Assembly: GCA_022494885.1 (NCBI GenBank)
Contig: JAGVSM010003405.1
Coordinates: forward strand, 1-64,000
Source of the DNA: Micrasema longulum
Taxonomy: Eukaryota > Arthropoda > Insecta > Trichoptera > Brachycentridae
Length of the DNA: 64,000 bases
Direction: 5' to 3'
Shown: positions 21,331 to 32,599 of the stretch, piece by piece
How the letters are laid out: every line of letters begins with the position of its first letter
Position numbering within the stretch: position 1 is the first letter of the stretch
Translations under genes and position numbers: made by a program
The notes under the pieces: generated by a model
What the model was told of the DNA's origin: nothing
The model's input: the letters and a program-made list of their open reading frames with translations, nothing else
Databases searched by the model: none

Positions 21331-22435
21331 TTGTTTGGAGACATTGTCACAGAGAGCAGGCTATATCCGCGGAACGATGATTATCCCTTCTGCCCTGCGT
21401 GGTCGAGGCTGATCACGGAGCTGGGACAAAACAGTTTTTTTTTTAATATAGAGTCATAGAATTAAGAATAGTCCAGAAGGAGCGTAGAATCATATTTGAA
21501 TACATCGGACTGTGTCCAATAATTCTCCCTCTATGCCTCACTTTCGTACGCATTCGTGATGGCGCCGCACAATGTTGCACGATGGAAAAAAAAAATATAA
21601 CACAAATGTAAGGTAAAATAAAATCAATCTGTTTATTTCTCTAAAATGTTATTGTGCACGCAGAAATATTGATTGACACAACAATATTTCTGAGTAGATA
21701 AGTAAAGGGTCAAAAAAGAGAAAAAAAAACAATTAAATTAAAGAATAAATACACACTTTTAAAACTTTGGAGAAAAAAATTGTGGGTGCTCATAAATGCA
21801 ACCAAAACAAGATATAAAATAACTCTAAAATTTAAATTTAAATCTAATCTGTCATAAATGAGGGGACAAATTATAAAGGGCACCCCCGACGGAAATATTT
21901 GGAGCGAAGATTTAAACTGCGCCTCATATGTCGAGCTGAAGAGGACTGCAGAAAATAGAGACCAATGGAGGACGAGATGCAGGATTTTGCTGCAAATCAA
22001 TCCCTAGGTTTGAGACTGCGAAGAAGATGCAAACGATACTTAAATGTGTAACAATTAATTATACACTGAACATTATTGTTATTTACTATGTTAACCAAAC
22101 TTTTAGAATGTTTCAATATCCTGTTTTTTTATATGTAAATTTCATCTCTTATGTTTAACACCAAAATCATTAGAATGTTTTTTATTGTATTGTTATTGCC
22201 ATAAAATTGATGGTATCAATACTAATATTTGTTAATATTAATTGATGATAATAATTGACGGACTAAAACTACATTTTATCCTTTGTTCACACGAGGAAGA
22301 TATTTTTTGTGGTTATTCTGTATATTTTCATAATCGACGTAGATTTTGAATAAACGCGTCATTTCCTTACATAATACATTTCAGATTTAGCAAATATTGT
22401 GTTGCCCTCAACAAGATATAGATAATCAAGATACA
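21331..22435. other. unassigned sequence
   Basis: The minus frame 21,710-22,000 is hydrophobic and lacks any domain. Nothing repetitive was identified. Confidence 0.4.
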
Positions 22436-22439
22436 CGGA

Positions 22440-22605
22440 ACGCTACCTGATAGACCATAGCTATGATGATCAGACTCTGTCTGAGGCAGTGGAGGTGGAG
22501 TTGAGGATCTTCACTGCTAGCAGTCTCTTGAACGGCAAAGTAGGTGCAGCATTTGTACCTTTCTAAGGCGTGAGAGAGCTGCCGTCGAGGAAGTTACGGA
22601 AAACT
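22440..22605 (+). mobile_element. LINE RNase H fragment, catalytic residue lost
   Basis: The frame reads LSEAVEVELRIFTASSLLNG, then KVGAAFVPF, a stop, and GVRELPSRKLRK. This fits the start of a LINE RNase H domain, 'I.TDGS..NG.VGAA.V.F..G.E', but the first catalytic Asp is Ala and the invariant Gly is Ser (TASS for TDGS). It probably belongs to the A-type elements, which carry RNase H. It runs directly into a K-family copy. Confidence 0.55.
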
Positions 22606-22770
22606 GGTCTACTAAACGTCGATTTTAGTTAGGCAAAATTAGTCCGACCGGCAGTTGTCTTTCTCGCACGGTATTGGAAAGGAATTTGTGAGAGAGCGAC
22701 AGAAAAATAATCTTTACAGAAAAATTCTTCTTCATCAAAATTGCCTGGCATCGCATATTATGTGTTAAAA
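22590..22770 (+). repeat. K-family 3' segment (copy 4)
   Basis: 'aaacgtcgattttagttaggc', 'ccggcagttgtctttctcgcac' and 'gagagcgacagaaaaataat' match the K copies at 23.3 (minus), 40.9 (minus) and 55.2 kb. Confidence 0.65.
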
Positions 22771-23270
22771 TACATTTTAACATTTATAAATGTATGTGGG
22801 TAAAATGTGATTTATGACGCTTACGCCAAGTATGCACTACTATTTTAATTTTTCAAATAGGCATGTCTGTATATATTTTTATGAAATAAATGTGAATGTT
22901 TTACATGAGTCGATTTGGGGTTCATACTGATATTATAACTCTTTGACACTGAATAAGACAGATATAAAATACCGAAAAAAATGGCTAACGTTTCTTCTCG
23001 GTAATAATCAATAATTTGTTGCAATTATCAGCGTCAAAGTCAGCAAATGGCTGACTCAAAGACATACTCACCGGAAGAAGCCGACATTTCGCGGTTTTTT
23101 TGTTGCCACTCTATTGGGCGTCATCGTCATTTCCGGTCAACCGTTTCTGTGGGATTTTCCTGCGGGTATGCAGTGTGGGCGACTTGTGTTTAGTATGAAG
23201 TATCAACCGTCCGTAGTATTTACTTTGTTTTGATTCCGTACTGGTTTAGATCGCTCCTGGCTAAAATAAA
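22771..23270. other. unassigned sequence
   Basis: Slightly GC-richer at 23,030-23,240, with no frame or repeat partner. Confidence 0.35.
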
Positions 23271-23274
23271 GGCC

Positions 23275-23775
23275 TATTTGTAATTTGTATCAAAGGGATA
23301 TGATATGCGATAGCAGAGAGTTTTGATGAAGATGAATTTAAACATTGCCTCCTTGATGCTGTTCGAAAAAGACAACCGCACGTAGGACTGATTATGCAAG
23401 TAACAAATACAAAAATGCGTATCGACAAAATCGACGTTTCGTAATCCCGTTTTTCATACCCCAAAACTACACGGATTTTACTGATTTTTAAAAGAAAGAT
23501 TATCAAAATAAAATTTGCTGTTAGTAAATTATTAGTTTTACAAAAATCGTTATCATATTTGTATATCGTACGTCCAAAGACGTACGATATACAATACAAT
23601 GTAAATCGGTTTTGGATGGTCCTAGTTCCCATAACAAATTATTTATCAAAATATCAAAAGAACAGAAACACGCCAATGGATAATATCTATAGTAAGTATA
23701 AAAATCAGTGCCATTATCCATGGAGAAAATACGGAATACGTTGGTGTGAAAAAAGTCAGACTGCGTTTCCTCTTA
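23275..23775 (-). repeat. K-family repeat (copy 2)
   Basis: On the minus strand it is collinear with 54,915-55,400: 'aagaggaaacgcagtctgac', 'gtattttctccatgg', 'tgggaactaggaccatcc', then 'aaacgtcgattttgtcgat' and 'gcggttgtctttttcgaac'. A perfect inverted 'atatcgtacgt...acgtacgatat' hairpin sits at ~23,562-23,592, absent from the other copies. The frames 23,261-23,632 and 23,559-23,888 are chance. Confidence 0.65.
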
Positions 23776-23884
23776 ACACCAAAATAAACTCTCCGCTATC
23801 CAAAACTTTGAATACGATTAATTTTGGATCTGATTCATTTGTCAATTCATTATTTTTGCAGTGCATCTTGATATTTTTTTTTAC

Positions 23885-24617
23885 ATAAACGTAGGACGAT
23901 CAGTGATATGCACTATTCTAGATTACGCTGATGGTTCCATGACTGATTTAATCCGTGAGCAAGTCGATAAACTTGAACAACTTCAGAATACTTTCATAAG
24001 GTATATTTTTGGTCTTAGGAAATATGACCACATTTCTGATTATCGTAGGCAACTGAAATGGCTCAAAATTAGACAACGGAGAGACTATCATTCCCTCTCA
24101 CTTCTGTTCAATGTACTTCATAGTCCCAACGCTCCTATATACCCGCATGAAAAATTTCAATGCTTATCAGTTCATTGTAATAAAATAAAAACAATAAACA
24201 AAAACCTCATCGTTCTAATTCTCAAAACACTCTCTTAATACATTTCCAAAATTCCTCTTTCTTTCTAACTCATATAGTGTCCATGCCGCTCGACTGTGGA
24301 ATCATCTCCCATCCACCATCAAAGATGTTATTACAGTATCTCTGCTTAAATCACGTCTGAAGAAACATCTCTTTTCTCTTCCTTAATCTCTCCTCCTTTC
24401 CTCTTTTTTCCTTTTTCCCATTGAGTAATAGATTTGATTTAAGGTTATTTATATACAAATACAATGCTCTATGTTTATTTTCTATTGAATATGTATTAAC
24501 TTGAATAATAAAAATGAAACTTTTTTTTATTGGTAGGTTGGAAGAGATTGCCATTTGGCAATAAACTCGCCAATTTACAGTTATCATTATGTGCAAAAAG
24601 TTCAATAAATAAAAAAT
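23885..24617 (+). mobile_element. LINE-B remnant, RT C-terminus to 3' end (copy 3)
   Basis: The first frame reads REQVDKLEQLQNTFIRYIFG, then LRKYDHISDYRRQLKWLKIR, and decays after ~24,190. A second frame continues at ~24,262 with SNSYSVHAARLWNHLPSTIK and LLKSRLKKHLFSLP followed by a stop, so one frameshift separates them. The 3' UTR contains 'ggtaggttggaagagattgcc' with the hairpin TTGCC-ATTT-GGCAA and finishes in an (AAAT)-type tail near 24,617. This matches the 3' end of copy 1 at 2.9 kb. Confidence 0.8.
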
Positions 24618-24644
24618 GGTGTAAAAGATTTTTGCAAATTTCTT

Positions 24645-24778
24645 ATTCTTTTCTCTAAAATGTTCCCCATCCCTGTTGTAATTTGTTAAAAATAAATGCT
24701 TCATTTCCAAAACGTAAGGAATCGAACCCGGGACCTCTTGCATGCTAGACAAACGCGCTGATCATTTGACCGCGTAGC
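24645..24778 (-). repeat. H-family edge joined to a tRNA-like SINE head
   Basis: On the minus strand, 24,720-24,775 reads 'tggtcaaatgatcagcgcgt' and 'cccgggttcgattcc' (B box), like the S1 head at 60.75 kb. It is followed by 'ttaacaaattacaacaggga' and 'ggaacattttagagaa', which is the H-family edge. Confidence 0.65.
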
Positions 24779-25735
24779 GAAAATATGGCGGAGAGTGTGT
24801 AAAATGCATTTTAAAAAGTATACAAATATCATCACAGGTAAATAGAAAAAAAAAATTACGGTCGATGTAAAGGCATCACGCGATTACTTTACGAACTGTG
24901 AATATTGTCTCCATTTGCTTAAAAATGTACATTTCTTTTATAATTCCACCTTTACAAATTTTTCAAAGCGCCTAGAATATCTTAAGATAATTATTTTGTT
25001 ATAAATTGTGTAGTAAATGTACTGGTAGTTACACTCCACTGAATGAATAAATACAAAAATAGTCAAATAGATCAATTAATAAATTTTTAGGTGTATTTAC
25101 TAGGTCCAGGGTCTTGTCAATTTAGTATCATAGTAAAAAAGTGCCTTTTATACTTATTTGTAGAATATTTATGAAAGATATGACATAAAATTCAGAATTC
25201 CATGTGAACTGAAATATAAAAGCATGTCATCAAAGGCGATTTTAGGTGATACGCACGTGGATGTGATGGATTGATTTAATCGCCCTTCTTTTCATCGGCG
25301 CCTCATTTACCCGTGTTTTGACTAGGAATATTAAGAGTGTTGAGTATTTTAGTTCGTCCGGACGTGTCACAACACAGGATTGTGTGCGTATGGGTGAGTA
25401 GGTGAGGCGGGTGGGGGCTGGAGGCAGTCGGGGGGCGGACAAATTATTAGTGATGTAACACCGCCTACCTAAATATCGATATATTGAGACATCGATGTTT
25501 TAAAGTATCAACATTCCAAGAAATTAAAAAAAAATCTTTGGCATTTCGCATAAAACGGTTGAGGGTAAAAGCTAATACGCTTGTCTTGTATGCGAATTTT
25601 TGTAGCGATTCTTAGTGAGATCCCAATAGACACTGTAATTCATTGCAGTAGTTGGTCTCTCGAACCCAACATATATATCTACACCTTAACTGGAAGACAT
25701 TTACATACTAAAAATTTAAGGCATTTTAAACCAAA
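24779..25735. other. unassigned, includes a G-rich tract at 25,380-25,440
   Basis: Mostly AT-rich. The plus strand at 25,400-25,440 is strongly G-rich ('ggcgggtgggggctgg', 'gtcggggggcgg'), preceded by a GC-richer stretch from 25,250. The minus frame 25,242-25,442 is an effect of this composition. Confidence 0.4.
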
Positions 25736-25737
25736 CA

Positions 25738-25855
25738 TCTAATGAGGAAGTCAAGCGCTACTAGAAATTGGATATAAAAAATGTTTTCTTGAGCATTTAA
25801 TTCGAAAAAAAATCATAAAAATGTTTTTTTTAAAAACTACTACTTTGAACTAGGG
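25738..25855 (+). repeat. MITE family L fragment (copy 3)
   Basis: 'aatgaggaagtcaagcgctac', 'attggatataaaaaatgttttctt' and 'tactttgaac' match the left part of copy 2 at 17.98 kb. The right part is missing. Confidence 0.6.
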
Positions 25856-27250
25856 ATGGGCGTTTTGTTTATTTAAAAGAAGTAGCAGCAACAATTGCTG
25901 TTTTGCCAATACAACTGTTTTGTGAAACTGTTACTAAAATAAAAGTTTAGAGCAGCGAAAGCATAAAATCAAATACAGCTTGCCCACCATATACCGCACA
26001 TCGCATCTGAGGACATAAGTCTCCTTGGCGGTGAAAATTTGTTCGTTGCCAAACGAGAAAAGCTGCACGAAGGAGCTTTCTGTAACCTGGTAGCCTCGTA
26101 TCTTCGGGCTGAAAGAAGGTAATCCAGAAGCACATAATATGCACTTCATTGAATAAATTCAAATATTAGTCGCTGCTGGAACAGTTTAACAAAAATTAAT
26201 TGAACTGTTATTGAAGAAACAATCAATGTCAATCATTTAATAGAAAATCAACATTTCTTTGATTTACCAATGTAAAAATAATTCATATTGCACCTAAAGA
26301 CCATAAACTTGACATACTTAAAATTCTCGAAATTAACAGATTAAAAAATAAACCCGACGTAGAATTACTTAATGAACAGATAACACACGTGCAATATCAT
26401 TACTATACCCACTGTAATATTTTTACTAGTGACTTTTTACCCTTTGTTTTTCAGAAATCATAATTAACAAAAAACACACTCACGAAGGATGGGACACTAA
26501 AAATAATATACATAAATACAATACTTACTAAATAAAATAGCATTATATCAACGCATTAGTTAACCCGGAAAAAATTGTTAATGATCCTTAAGATAAAAAT
26601 AATTTTATTTAATTTACTTTCGCATAATTTTGAATTCTCTATCATTACCTCTGTTTTGTAAAAGTACATTAAACTCCTTAGAAGATGTCGCGAAAGCGAT
26701 AAAGCAGGTCACTGGATATTTCAAATTTGTGACTTTAAGTATCACTCGTCTTTTGTTTCTTTACCATGAATAATACTACCATCGATGGTCAAATATAAAA
26801 GTAAGCTGCGCGTAATCGTTTATATGGATGATTCGCCCGCGAATACACAGTTTAAATATTATCATTTTTTATTTTTTAGGTGTTTTCGACAGTGTATCGA
26901 TAATTCGAAAATATCGCGTCCCTAGGCCTAACGCGGAAGTTCTAGAAATAACTTCCTGAGTACCTACTGTGGCTGCCAGCTTTGTTTCAATCCCACACGA
27001 CGGTTCCTCGCTCTCAAATAAAACATCTAAGCAGCAGATTAATAAATATCCCCCGCTTCCATTACTCAAAACAAAGAGTTAAATTAATTTAACTGATTGT
27101 TGTTTGAGAAATATGGTCGGTGACTCTAGTTCTTCCCTTTTATCACGTGTTGATGTCGTTTTCTTATTTCGTTCAGATTCTAATTCTGTTATATTCTAAA
27201 CATCTAAACAATACGAACCTTCAATTTGTACTGTGAAACTTCTTTGAAAT
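25856..27250. other. unassigned sequence
   Basis: 26,770-26,855 shares 'gtcaaatataaaagtaagctgcgcgtaatcg' with 50,785-50,850, so a dispersed repeat is present. The frames at 25,934-26,162 and 26,869-27,069 have no domain. The latter follows an acceptor-like 'ttttattttttag', but no partner exon is visible. Confidence 0.35.
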
Positions 27251-27254
27251 ATCA

Positions 27255-27370
27255 TCATTATTATTATTTCCTTTAGCCACACCCATAAGTGCATAGGAAA
27301 CTGTATTGGTACACCAAATGCACAAATTAAAATACGCTTTCCTTCATATATGGCTACGTTGATGATTAAA
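27255..27370 (-). repeat. SINE S1, 3' half only
   Basis: 'gcataggaaactgtattggtacaccaaatgc' and 'aatacgctt' read on the plus strand are the complement of the S1 body end. The tRNA head is absent. Confidence 0.6.
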
Positions 27371-27379
27371 CATCAAATC

Positions 27380-28700
27380 TGTTGCAAAATTGTGTGTTCT
27401 CGATGGTCTTAATAACTACTGGACCGATTTACGTCCGGTTTTTAATAATATGATGGGCTTTGCCATGGGTATTTTCCTCACTCTTAAAATCTTTTATTAT
27501 ATAATTTGTTATGTAGAAAAAAGGTAAATGTGAAAATGTTTTATTCATCGTTCACCAGGGCTGCATTTATTTATAAACAAAATTATTTTGTTTTTTATGA
27601 CTCCTAATTATTATATGCTTTTCTAAAATTCCTTATTTTTTCTACCCATTTGTTTCTTTTTACTGGAGTTTTGGTACTACTAATAAAACATTCAATCTTT
27701 TTTTGAAAATCATATTTCTACATAAAGTGCACCGCTGTCGGTAGGAAGAGCAGAGTTCGACTTTTGCAAAAATAATTCTTAATTTGAAAATGAATTACTT
27801 CAAATTTAAGAATTCAATCATAAACAAATACCTAGGTACCCACTAACCAATGAAAATTTACACGAGTAAAGTTTTATTAGTATACTTAATAATGTTCAAC
27901 AGGGTGGGTCGATATATTTTTTTTAAATTTAGAAATGAAAGGGGTCTAAAAAGATGCCTTTTGGATTACTCAGAATGCAAACAATATTTTTTTAAATATT
28001 CGATTCTACTTTTGGCCTTCAACCAGAGCTTGACTTTTTCAAAAAAGTCGATTTTTTGCTCTAAGCCGGCTGTCATTTCGAATTTGAGTAAGTAAATCAG
28101 TCCAATTAAATTTTATAATGTGCATTAAATCTTATTAAATAAGCATCTAAGGGCGTGAGTTACACTTTGTTTTGTAATAAATGGGTAGCAATGTTTTAAT
28201 GGACCATTATTTTCGTCAGGCGCTCGACGGAATCAGTTTGGCGGAGTGTAAACTTTTTGCATTTCGGTAGTTTTAAAGCGTGTTCGAATTTGCAATGTAA
28301 TTAAGTTATCAATTTACTGACAAAAAATAATTTTATCAATATAGATAATTAACAAAATGTTCAGACAGTGATAAACTTCAAACCTCGGTTGAGGGCCAAA
28401 AGTAGTATGTAATATTTTTAAAAATAATTTTTACGTTCAATGTGATTTAAAATGCAACTTTTTAGACCCCTTTCACTTTGATGTCTAAAAAAATAAAAAA
28501 CCTCATACATCATCGGTCCACTCTAATGTTCAATCATTAGAAGAAACGTGGTCTGACTCTTCTTCATACGAACGTGTTCCATATTTTCTCATTGGATTAT
28601 GGACCAAAACAGTGGTTTTTTTTTACACACTATGAGTATTTACAATTGGCGTGTCTCTATGGCTTTGTTTTTATTTATTAATTGACTCACTAAGGATTTT
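27380..28700 (+). mobile_element. K-family Helitron-like repeat (copy 3) split by a hAT MITE
   Basis: 27,390-27,899 aligns with 54,280-54,925: 'gtgtgttctcgatgg', 'taactactggaccgatttacg', 'tttctacccatttgtttctttttac', 'acctaggtacccactaacc'. After the hAT insertion the K sequence resumes at 28,526 with 'agaagaaacgtggtctgac' and 'attttctcattggattatgg'. The first part also matches the body of the Helitron at 41.75 kb. No coding capacity; the 5' and 3' limits are uncertain. Confidence 0.65.
27900..28525. mobile_element. hAT-type MITE, 626 bp, 8-bp target duplication
   Basis: It is flanked by ATGTTCAA on both sides (27,892-27,899 and 28,526-28,533). The left end begins CAGGGTGGGTCGAT and the right end read inwards is TAGAGTGGACCGAT, the CAGRG/TAGRG style of hAT ends. 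Arms are long: 'aaaggggtctaaaaag' and 'actacttttggcc' recur inverted near the right end. The related K copy at 54.9 kb has the empty site (a single atgtttaa). There is no transposase frame; the open frame 27,850-28,095 crosses the junction and is chance. Confidence 0.85.
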
Positions 28701-30530
28701 TAAAGGGGTTGCTAAAAGATTTTGTGAGAGTCATTCAGGAAAAACTAAACTCACTGTATATACCTTGTGACTTGTTGATATCTCTGAACTAGCATTTATG
28801 GATGAAAGCGTATTTTTATAATCATTGATTAAATTATTGATGACCTATTAAAACATTGAAAAAAGATGAGGAAAAAGATAGATTGCTGGAATATTAATTA
28901 TTATTATTTTTAGAATGGATAGTGGGAATTAAAAAAAAAAAAAAAAAAATAATAACAACGATTAAATTGTGAAGCTATGCAAATGTCAAGTTTAAATTAT
29001 TAATATTCGGTCAACGAGGAAGTATCAGTATTGGTGATTTAGCTATTTAACGAACATACCAGGATGTATAAAATTGATTGGCATTTATAATCGCTCGTAG
29101 ATTCCGATTCCGTTCACCATAAACAAAAAAATGTTGTAGCCATAAACATTAGGCATCATTACTTCATTCAACTTGTAATATTAATTTATTAACAGTTGTC
29201 AGAAGACATGGTTGCTTAAAAATGCAATAATTTTTTTTTTTATTATTATATATGATTACATAAAATGAAACATGTTTTTTTTCTATTACGACCTACTTTT
29301 ACATTTATATATATATATCTTCTTAAAGCTGTAACATTCCAAGAAAAAATAAATGATTTTGTGCTTGGAGAGCGGCTTACACTGTTTTAGTTTTTTAGTG
29401 CATTTTAAGTTATATAAATTAAAAAAAAAACACGTATTACAAATTTTTAAGATGTTACAAATGTACATACATATATAAACATACATACTCATATATATAT
29501 ATGCATTAAAACATACGTACATCCACACATCCACACATACGTACATAAACAAAATGTACCAATTTAAAAATAAATGAAAAAAAAAACATATTTTAAAAAA
29601 AATACCACAACAACCAATTGAGGAAAAAATCTTTCTCAAATTTCTTTCTTGCAACTGGCGGGAATCAAACCCGAGAAAAAAACTGATTTCACTCTCCCCG
29701 GAAAAAAAGGAAGTTTGGGATTTGCGAGTTTTACAAGTTTGGCCAACGATATGATTCCAATTTCGATTTTAAGTATTACATATCCCAAATTCTAACTTGA
29801 CTTAATCCAGGACCTTTAGCCTTATGTGTATACTATACCTCTGTTTTTATAACCACTTTGTTTTACGTAATAATATTTTTAAAAAAATGTACATTTGAGT
29901 AGATTATCGTTAGACTCTACGTTAGTAGTAATTAGTATGTAATACATTGACTTCAGTATTCTCCGATGAATAATTTCTTCGTCTCTGTTGAGTTTTGAGA
30001 TAACTGTCAACAATTATAATTTCTTTGTCTCAATTAAAAAAGTTTAATAATGCATTAAAACGTGTATCATTGAATTTGTTTTTTTATTTAGAAAGGCTAT
30101 CTGCGCAATTAAAACTGCTGAAACATTACGGAATCGGATAAAGAATAATGTGGGCACCGGAAATGAGAACGGAAAGGTAAGAAGGAAATGAAACGAACTC
30201 AGTGCCAAATGGAGTGGGGACCGGAAGTTCCATACAAGGGTGGCGGAAGTTAACAGGGTGGGAGGCTTTCAACGTTAAGGGCAGTAATTCATGAAATCTG
30301 AAAATATTATCTACGTCACGATGTTACGTTAAGAAAATAAAGTCACTCCAATGTCCTAGTTGGAAATCCTACTTGCAATACGCATTTTGGAACAAAACTG
30401 TCACTTTGTTAAGATATTAAATGACTTGATTAATTTCCTTATAACGACATGTTTAAAATGTCCTGATTTTAATTTCTGGGAGGCGGACGTTAAATATTGG
30501 CTTTAAATAAGGTTATTCTGTAATATTTCA
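28701..30530. other. unassigned AT-rich block with simple repeats
   Basis: Contains a poly(A) run at ~28,931-28,950, an (AT)n run at ~29,306-29,318 and a CATA/ACAT-rich tract at 29,460-29,560, which explains the Tyr/Met/Cys-rich minus frame 29,286-29,654. A possible SINE head on the minus strand is at ~29,650-29,680 ('gggtttgattcccgcc'). 30,130-30,270 is purine-rich with no partner. Confidence 0.4.
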
Positions 30531-30534
30531 CTGT

Positions 30535-30665
30535 TTTTTTACTGGAACTTGGGGCGTAAGACTGATCACTTTAACTTCGCGTGACAGAAGATCTAAATAC
30601 GCTTCAAATTTATCTTCTGTCTCGTTCAAATGCTGTGCTATATGAAACACTAGGTGCGGATAGGC
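30535..30665 (+). repeat. SINE S1, 3' half only
   Basis: 'acttggggcgtaagactgatcac' and 'aatacgctt' match the S1 body at 60.86-60.96 kb. The protein-like minus frame over 30,528-30,716 is therefore a shadow of a SINE. Confidence 0.6.
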
Positions 30666-32595
30666 AAATAATGGAGACGATGTTGTAAAATGTTCTAACT
30701 CCCTTTTGGAAAACATGACTTTTCTGTTACAGGTTCAATGACAGTGACGTAGTGCATATTTTTTTATTTATTTAATAAATAACTTTCGCACAAAGTACTC
30801 GGCTAGTCATTTGCTTTAAAGCAATTATTTATTTCAACCAATCAGAATTATAAAATAATTAAAAAGTATTTTCAGGCAACAAGCAATAAAAACAACTGAT
30901 ATCATAAAATATTCTTATTTTGATTCTTGTGTACGATATATTCATAAAAAAAACTTATCTTCAACTTTGTTCGTTTAGTTTTTAAATATACTTAACTTCA
31001 GTACCGTACCTTGATGATTCATGAATAACGCAAAATCTACATTAGAATTTTTCTTTTATTAAACTAAGTCTCCACGGTTTTATAAAAAGTATATTTTTAT
31101 ATTTGAAACACTTACTTTATGGTTATTCATTATAATTCAAAAATAAAAAAAAAACCCCTTATTTTTAAGCCCTTAATGAAAAAAAAAACATTCTTACCGA
31201 CTGGTTTCGAAGTTGAACGAGCTTCGTTATCAAGGTTTAAATTTTTTCATGAATATTTTCCTATTCAATTTTGACATATTGTTTATTTAATTATTTATTT
31301 TATTTTTTTTGTTATTATTTTTCCCTTTCTTAATTCCTTCTGTTCATGGGTTGCCTAATTTTAATATTTTACTTTCAACGTGTAGAACCTTCAACCTATT
31401 TTTTTTAATTAATCGATAATTTTTTTATATCTAATAGTTTGCGAATTCATAAAAAAATAAAATATTATGGGACCTTATGTGTTTCTTGGGCTCGTTATAT
31501 ATTTAAGTTTTATTGAGTTTTTCCAATTTAAATTGAATCGCAATCATTAAAACTTAATTTGTTTACGTAAACTTTAATTATCTTCGTAATTTTTTAACAA
31601 TGTCCCTATTTTATATTAGTTTAGAATGCAAAGTTTATGTTAGATGGTCAGAAAAATTGAGATTTTTAAAAATAATCTGTCTCCCAAAAAGACAAAAAGA
31701 CTTTAATTATAACCTCCTTGTGATTCGATTTTATATTTTTTGAAACTGATAGCGTTGTAAAAAATAAATTGGGAAAATATTTATTTGTAAAGTGTAAATT
31801 GGTAAGAAAGCTAGTATGGGCTTCAATACCGGTCGGTAAATTAAATAAAACGAAATTAGAAAAAAATAATTGATTAAAAACTAAGTTGTTTTTATTTTCA
31901 TTTTAACGCCAATGCTTAGTTTCGAAAATAAATATTACAAAGCTTCGTGTGATTTTTTTATATTTGTAGCCGATTAATATTTTATTAATCAGTATTAAAT
32001 TACAGGCATATTACAAAATGTGTTGTATCTCACTTCAAGATTGGATATACTTAAACTCAATGATAATTGTTCTCACGTTATTCTGTTGAAAACAAAAATA
32101 AATATATTTAAAAATAAAACGAAATTTTCCACGTGATTCCACGTTTGCACCTAAATTTATTCGTATTAATCGGAAACGACAGTGTATAAATTTCATTCAA
32201 TAAATACCAGAATCATTATCATAATGGTATTATCAATTTGAAAAATGTTACTAAAGTACTTACTTACCTTTGCCTGCCAATCAATTATTTTTTATCACTG
32301 TTTGATCTGTTTAATCTAAGATTATTTTTATATTTATAGCAATGAGTGTTCTTATTTTGATGCGATTTTCGTTAATACTTCGAGTATACCTTATTTAAAA
32401 TTGACAGCAATGACAGTGGTACGCAAGAGTACGTATTATGCAGAATACCTGTACCTAGTAATAACGATTATCTTCTGCTTTATCCTAAAGCTAGAAACCA
32501 ATGATTAAAAAAAATAAAAACACGGATCTAAGTGCTGTTAACAAGTTAGGAAAGTCTATATAAAATATTTAAGGTTCATACAGTAGACACTCTTT
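30666..32595. other. unassigned AT-rich block with two hammerhead-like relics
   Basis: No gene. At 31,194-31,240 (minus) and 31,821-31,840 (plus) are words resembling the second half of the hammerhead motif (see the separate entry and findings). (TTTA)n-type runs occur near 31,280. Confidence 0.4.
31194..31240 (-). ncRNA. hammerhead-like relic, weak
   Basis: On the minus strand: CTTGATAACGAAG, a hairpin closing with CTTCG, then GAAACCAGTCGGTAAG. GAAA, a GTC triplet and a stem II (CGAAG/CTTCG) are present, but the CTGANGA core is altered (TTGATAACGA) and stem I is short. It may be a diverged relative of the 10.2 and 43.1 kb motifs. Confidence 0.35.
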
Positions 32596-32599
32596 ATAA

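Noticed and set aside
23562..23592. Perfect 'cgtacg' hairpin as an attachment or terminator site
   Set aside because: Lies inside a K repeat copy and is absent from the other copies. Probably a local duplication.
24718..24775. Possible tRNA gene
   Set aside because: B box present, but no cloverleaf; it matches the S1 head at 60.75 kb.
28214..28235. CTGACGA on the minus strand as another hammerhead core
   Set aside because: No stem II or GAAA follows and it lies inside the hAT MITE.
29286..29654. Cys/Tyr-rich 122-codon minus frame, venom-like at first sight
   Set aside because: Its composition comes from CATA/ACAT simple repeats and T-runs. No signal peptide with a cysteine framework.
30528..30716. 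Protein-like 62-codon minus frame
   Set aside because: It overlaps the 3' half of a SINE S1 copy on the other strand, so the frame is a chance shadow.
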